Source: an uncultured Eubacteriales bacterium
GTDB lineage: Bacteria > Bacillota > Clostridia > Christensenellales > UBA1242
Direction of reading: 5' to 3'
DNA: 24,319 nucleotides
Assembly (NCBI GenBank): GCA_949067325.1
Contig: CARTDZ010000016.1
Coordinates: forward strand, 1-24,319
Shown one piece after another: positions 22,889 to 24,319 of the stretch; position 1 is the stretch's first letter, and each line of letters begins with the position of its first letter. The translations under genes were made by a program, and so were the position numbers. Under the pieces are notes generated by a model that saw only the letters and a list, made by a program, of their open reading frames with translations, did not search any database and had not been told where the DNA came from.

Positions 22889-23224
22889 ATGTCAAAGAAA
22901 AATAACAAGTCACAAAACGTGACAGAAGAAAAAGCAGTCCCTACACAAGAAGAAAACATTAAAAACAAGTCAGACAAAAAAGCTGAAAAAGCTGACAGAA
23001 CTGACAAAAACAAAAAGTTAAAAAAGAAAAAAGAGAAGAAAAACAAGCTTAATCTCAAAGAAAACGCAAAAGGCACAATGTCAGAGCTTAAAAAAGTTAC
23101 TTGGCCAACCTTTGCAGAAGTTGTCAAAAGGACAGGCGTTGTTCTTGCAGTTGTTCTCATCTTCGCCGTTATTCTTTTTGGAATAGATGTTTTGTTTGAA
23201 TTTGTTTTTGGATTGTTTAAATAA
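22889..23224 (+). CDS. secE: Preprotein translocase subunit SecE
   Basis: Small essential subunit of the SecYEG channel that clamps SecY in the membrane. The conserved amphipathic region GTMSELKKVTWPTFAEVVKRT (about 61-82) is followed by a single membrane helix (about 83-105, VVLAVVLIFAVILFGIDVLFEFV). The N-terminal 60 residues are an unusual Lys-rich hydrophilic extension with runs of KKKKEKK; many Bacillota SecE proteins are only 60-75 residues. The ATG at 22889 follows a GGGG ribosome binding site; a longer frame back to 22736 overlaps rpmG and is rejected. It lies 22 bases after rpmG and 9 before nusG. Confidence 0.94.
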   Translation: MSKKNNKSQNVTEEKAVPTQEENIKNKSDKKAEKADRTDKNKKLKKKKEKKNKLNLKENAKGTMSELKKVTWPTFAEVVKRTGVVLAVVLIFAVILFGIDVLFEFVFGLFK

Positions 23225-23233
23225 AGGTGGATT

Positions 23234-23830
23234 ATGGAAGAAAAGTTTAATAGTGAAAATTCTCAAGTTATACCAGAAGAATTAAAACGTAAAAATGTCG
23301 ATGTAAGCAAGCTTGAAGCAAAGTGGTATGCACTTCACACATTTTCAGGCTATGAAAATGTGGCGAAAGAAAACCTTGAAACAGTTGTTGACAAGTTCAA
23401 TCTGCACGACAGAATTTTTGATATCGTTATTCCAATGGAAGACGTCGTGGAAGAAAAGAATGGCAAGAAAAAGCTTGTTCAAAGAAAAAGTATGCCTTGC
23501 TATATCTTTGTAAAGATGAAATATGCAGATGACCTTTGGCACAATGTGACCCTTACACGTGGTATCACAGGCTTTGTTGGCCCAAATGGTCGCCCACTTG
23601 CACTTACTGAAGAAGAAGTGATTAAGCTCAGGTTTGAAAAAATCAAAGTTGAAGTTGACCTTCAAGCAGGTGACACAATCGAGGTTGTAGATGGTGCGCT
23701 TAACGGAATGATAGGCAAAGTTCAGTCAGTTGACAGCGAAAATGGCACGCTTACCGCACTTGTTGAAATGTTTGGAAGAGAAACTGCAGTTGATCTTCAG
23801 TTTGCTCAAGTTCGCAAGGTAAACAACTAA
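23234..23830 (+). CDS. nusG: Transcription termination/antitermination factor NusG
   Basis: A 198-residue elongation factor that binds RNA polymerase. The N-terminal NGN domain shows KWYALHTFSGYENVAKENLE (about 30-49) and the SMPCYIFVKMKYADDLWHNVTLTRGITGFVGPNGRPLALTEEEV core, with the usual RKSMPCYIFV-type strand. The C-terminal KOW domain (about 140-165) reads AGDTIEVVDGALNGMIGKVQSVD. A charged extension of about 28 residues precedes the NGN domain. GGTGG lies five bases before the ATG. It ends the rpmG-secE-nusG operon; a strong hairpin follows at 23858. Confidence 0.97.
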   Translation: MEEKFNSENSQVIPEELKRKNVDVSKLEAKWYALHTFSGYENVAKENLETVVDKFNLHDRIFDIVIPMEDVVEEKNGKKKLVQRKSMPCYIFVKMKYADDLWHNVTLTRGITGFVGPNGRPLALTEEEVIKLRFEKIKVEVDLQAGDTIEVVDGALNGMIGKVQSVDSENGTLTALVEMFGRETAVDLQFAQVRKVNN

Positions 23831-23857
23831 ATTTTCTGCAAAAAACAACAAAAACTC

Positions 23858-23891
23858 AAAGTCAATACAAAAAAAGGGTATTGACTTTTTT
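23858..23891 (+). terminator. nusG terminator
   Basis: An 11-bp perfect stem AAAGTCAATAC/GTATTGACTTT with an A-rich 9-base loop, running into a T-stretch. Its 3' arm contains the TTGACT of the next promoter. Confidence 0.88.
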
Positions 23892-23909
23892 GATTTCTTA
23901 TGCTAAAAT
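23881..23909 (+). promoter_or_regulatory. Promoter of the 50-residue gene, overlapping the nusG terminator
   Basis: TTGACT (23881-23886) lies within the terminator stem; a 17-base spacer ending in TGC (extended -10) leads to TAAAAT (23904-23909), 21 bases before the start codon. Confidence 0.7.
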
Positions 23910-23930
23910 ATGGGCATACAGGAGGGTAAA

Positions 23931-24083
23931 ATGGATAATATGAAAAACGATGCAGAACGTTATAGCTCAGAAACAATCAGAGTTCTCAAAAATGTTCAAA
24001 AACAAAGAGAAGAGGACGCATACAACAAGTTTATCGAAGCACAAGTTAAACGTGCTGAAAATGAACAAGAAGTTGGCGAATAA
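23931..24083 (+). CDS. Small charged protein, 50 residues, unrecognised
   Basis: I do not recognise it. It is a highly charged, probably all-helical peptide: MDNMKNDAERYSSETIRVLK at the start, then NVQKQREEDAYNKFIEAQVK and an acidic end. It has no Cys and no membrane segment, and would be cytosolic, perhaps a coiled coil. A very good ribosome binding site (GGAGGG, about seven bases before the ATG) and a promoter overlapping the nusG terminator support expression. It stands alone between the secE-nusG and rplK operons, where other Bacillota usually have no gene. Translation is plausible, function unknown. Confidence 0.65.
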   Translation: MDNMKNDAERYSSETIRVLKNVQKQREEDAYNKFIEAQVKRAENEQEVGE

Positions 24084-24120
24084 TTTTGCAAAGAATTTTA
24101 CGCTTTTTCTTCTTTAACGC

Positions 24121-24149
24121 TTGACAAAGCAAAAGCAAAAGTGTATAAT
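24121..24149 (+). promoter_or_regulatory. Consensus promoter of the rplK operon
   Basis: A perfect TTGACA (24121-24126), a 17-base spacer and a perfect TATAAT (24144-24149). Transcription would start near 24156, within the 5' arm of the next hairpin. Confidence 0.9.
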
Positions 24150-24150
24150 G

Positions 24151-24183
24151 AAAACGTTGAAACTAAGGTTTTGACGTTTTTTT
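24151..24183 (+). promoter_or_regulatory. rplK leader hairpin followed by a T-run
   Basis: AAAACGTTGAAAC (24151-24163) pairs with GTTTTGACGTTTT (24168-24180), 13 pairs including two G-T, around a TAAG loop, and runs on into seven T. From the expected start site about eight or nine pairs would be in the transcript. It looks like an early terminator/attenuator or a protective 5' hairpin. Confidence 0.5.
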
Positions 24184-24219
24184 GTGGGAGATGGGAACTG
24201 CAACCCGTCATCATACCAC
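24184..24219 (+). promoter_or_regulatory. Putative ribosomal-protein (L1-type) binding leader of rplK
   Basis: GTGG (24184-24187) pairs with CCAC (24216-24219) across a GA/ATA internal loop; inside, GATG pairs with CATC and GGG with CCC, with a bulged GT, leaving an AACTGCAA loop. A short stem with an asymmetric internal loop ahead of rplK is what is known for the autoregulatory L1 site in the rplK-rplA mRNA. The L1 assignment is inference. Confidence 0.5.
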
Positions 24220-24236
24220 TTAATAAGGAGGAAAAA

Positions 24237-24319
24237 ATGGCAGAGAAAAAAGTTGCTGCAATGGTAAAACTCCAATTGCCAGCAGGTAAAGCCACACCAG
24301 GACCTCCAGTTGGTTCATC
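24237..24319 (+). CDS. rplK: 50S ribosomal protein uL11, partial
   Basis: Only the first 27 codons are in the window, cut by its right edge. AEKKVAAMVKLQLPAGKATP followed by GPPVGS is the highly conserved N-terminus of L11, the protein of the GTPase-associated centre of the large subunit that contacts elongation factors and thiostrepton. AAGGAGG lies five bases before the ATG. It has its own promoter and leader, about 400 bases after nusG, and rplA normally follows. Confidence 0.95.
   Translation, partial: MAEKKVAAMVKLQLPAGKATPGPPVGS

Overview
The window is A+T-rich chromosomal DNA of a Bacillota (Firmicutes) bacterium, most likely an uncultured clostridial lineage. The evidence is strong AGGAGG-type ribosome binding sites, TTGACA/TATAAT promoters, a SigH-type sigma factor, bacillota-style gyrB/gyrA proximity, the mrnC-rlmB-sigH order, and a SecA with a C-terminal zinc tail. 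No plasmid or complete phage genes are seen. Nearly all of the DNA is housekeeping sequence, with a small accessory patch at about 5.5-8.6 kb.

Layout: 1-282 is a gene-poor flank with a terminator. 283-5467 (minus strand) holds gyrB from its own promoter, then a DUF488 gene a few bases ahead of gyrA. 5519-8251 holds poorly characterised genes: a 160-residue hypothetical, a plus-strand GtrA-like membrane protein with a duplicated C-terminal motif, a 112-residue protein with split charge, and a four-helix membrane protein that may resemble the Kiwa protein KwaA. 8337-8704 is the initiator tRNA gene, followed (minus strand) by two exact 100-bp tandem units, each carrying the tRNA 3' end, a terminator and a second hairpin. 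This is the most unusual DNA structure here.

8720-14449 (minus) holds a multi-pass membrane protein, possibly with a leaderless start, and a tight operon ychF-mrnC-rlmB-sigH-metG (translation factor/ATPase, 23S rRNA maturation, 23S rRNA methylation, sigma factor, methionyl-tRNA synthetase). 14491-18963 (minus) is one unrecognised gene for a protein of about 1465 residues with a central membrane segment, driven by a consensus promoter and divergent from secA. From 19072 onward all genes are on plus: secA, a small Cys-rich protein, an orphan HicB-like protein, then rpmG-secE-nusG, an unrecognised 50-residue protein, and rplK, which runs off the window end.

The genes share a theme of information processing and protein export: DNA supercoiling (GyrAB), translation (fMet tRNA, MetRS, L33, L11, YchF), rRNA maturation (MrnC, RlmB), transcription (SigH, NusG) and secretion (SecA, SecE). 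In Bacillus, mrnC-rlmB-(yacP)-sigH-rpmG-secE-nusG-rplK is one run. Here it is split into two oppositely oriented halves with metG, the giant gene and secA among the intervening genes. Domain and family names are from recognition of sequence motifs by eye; no database search was run.
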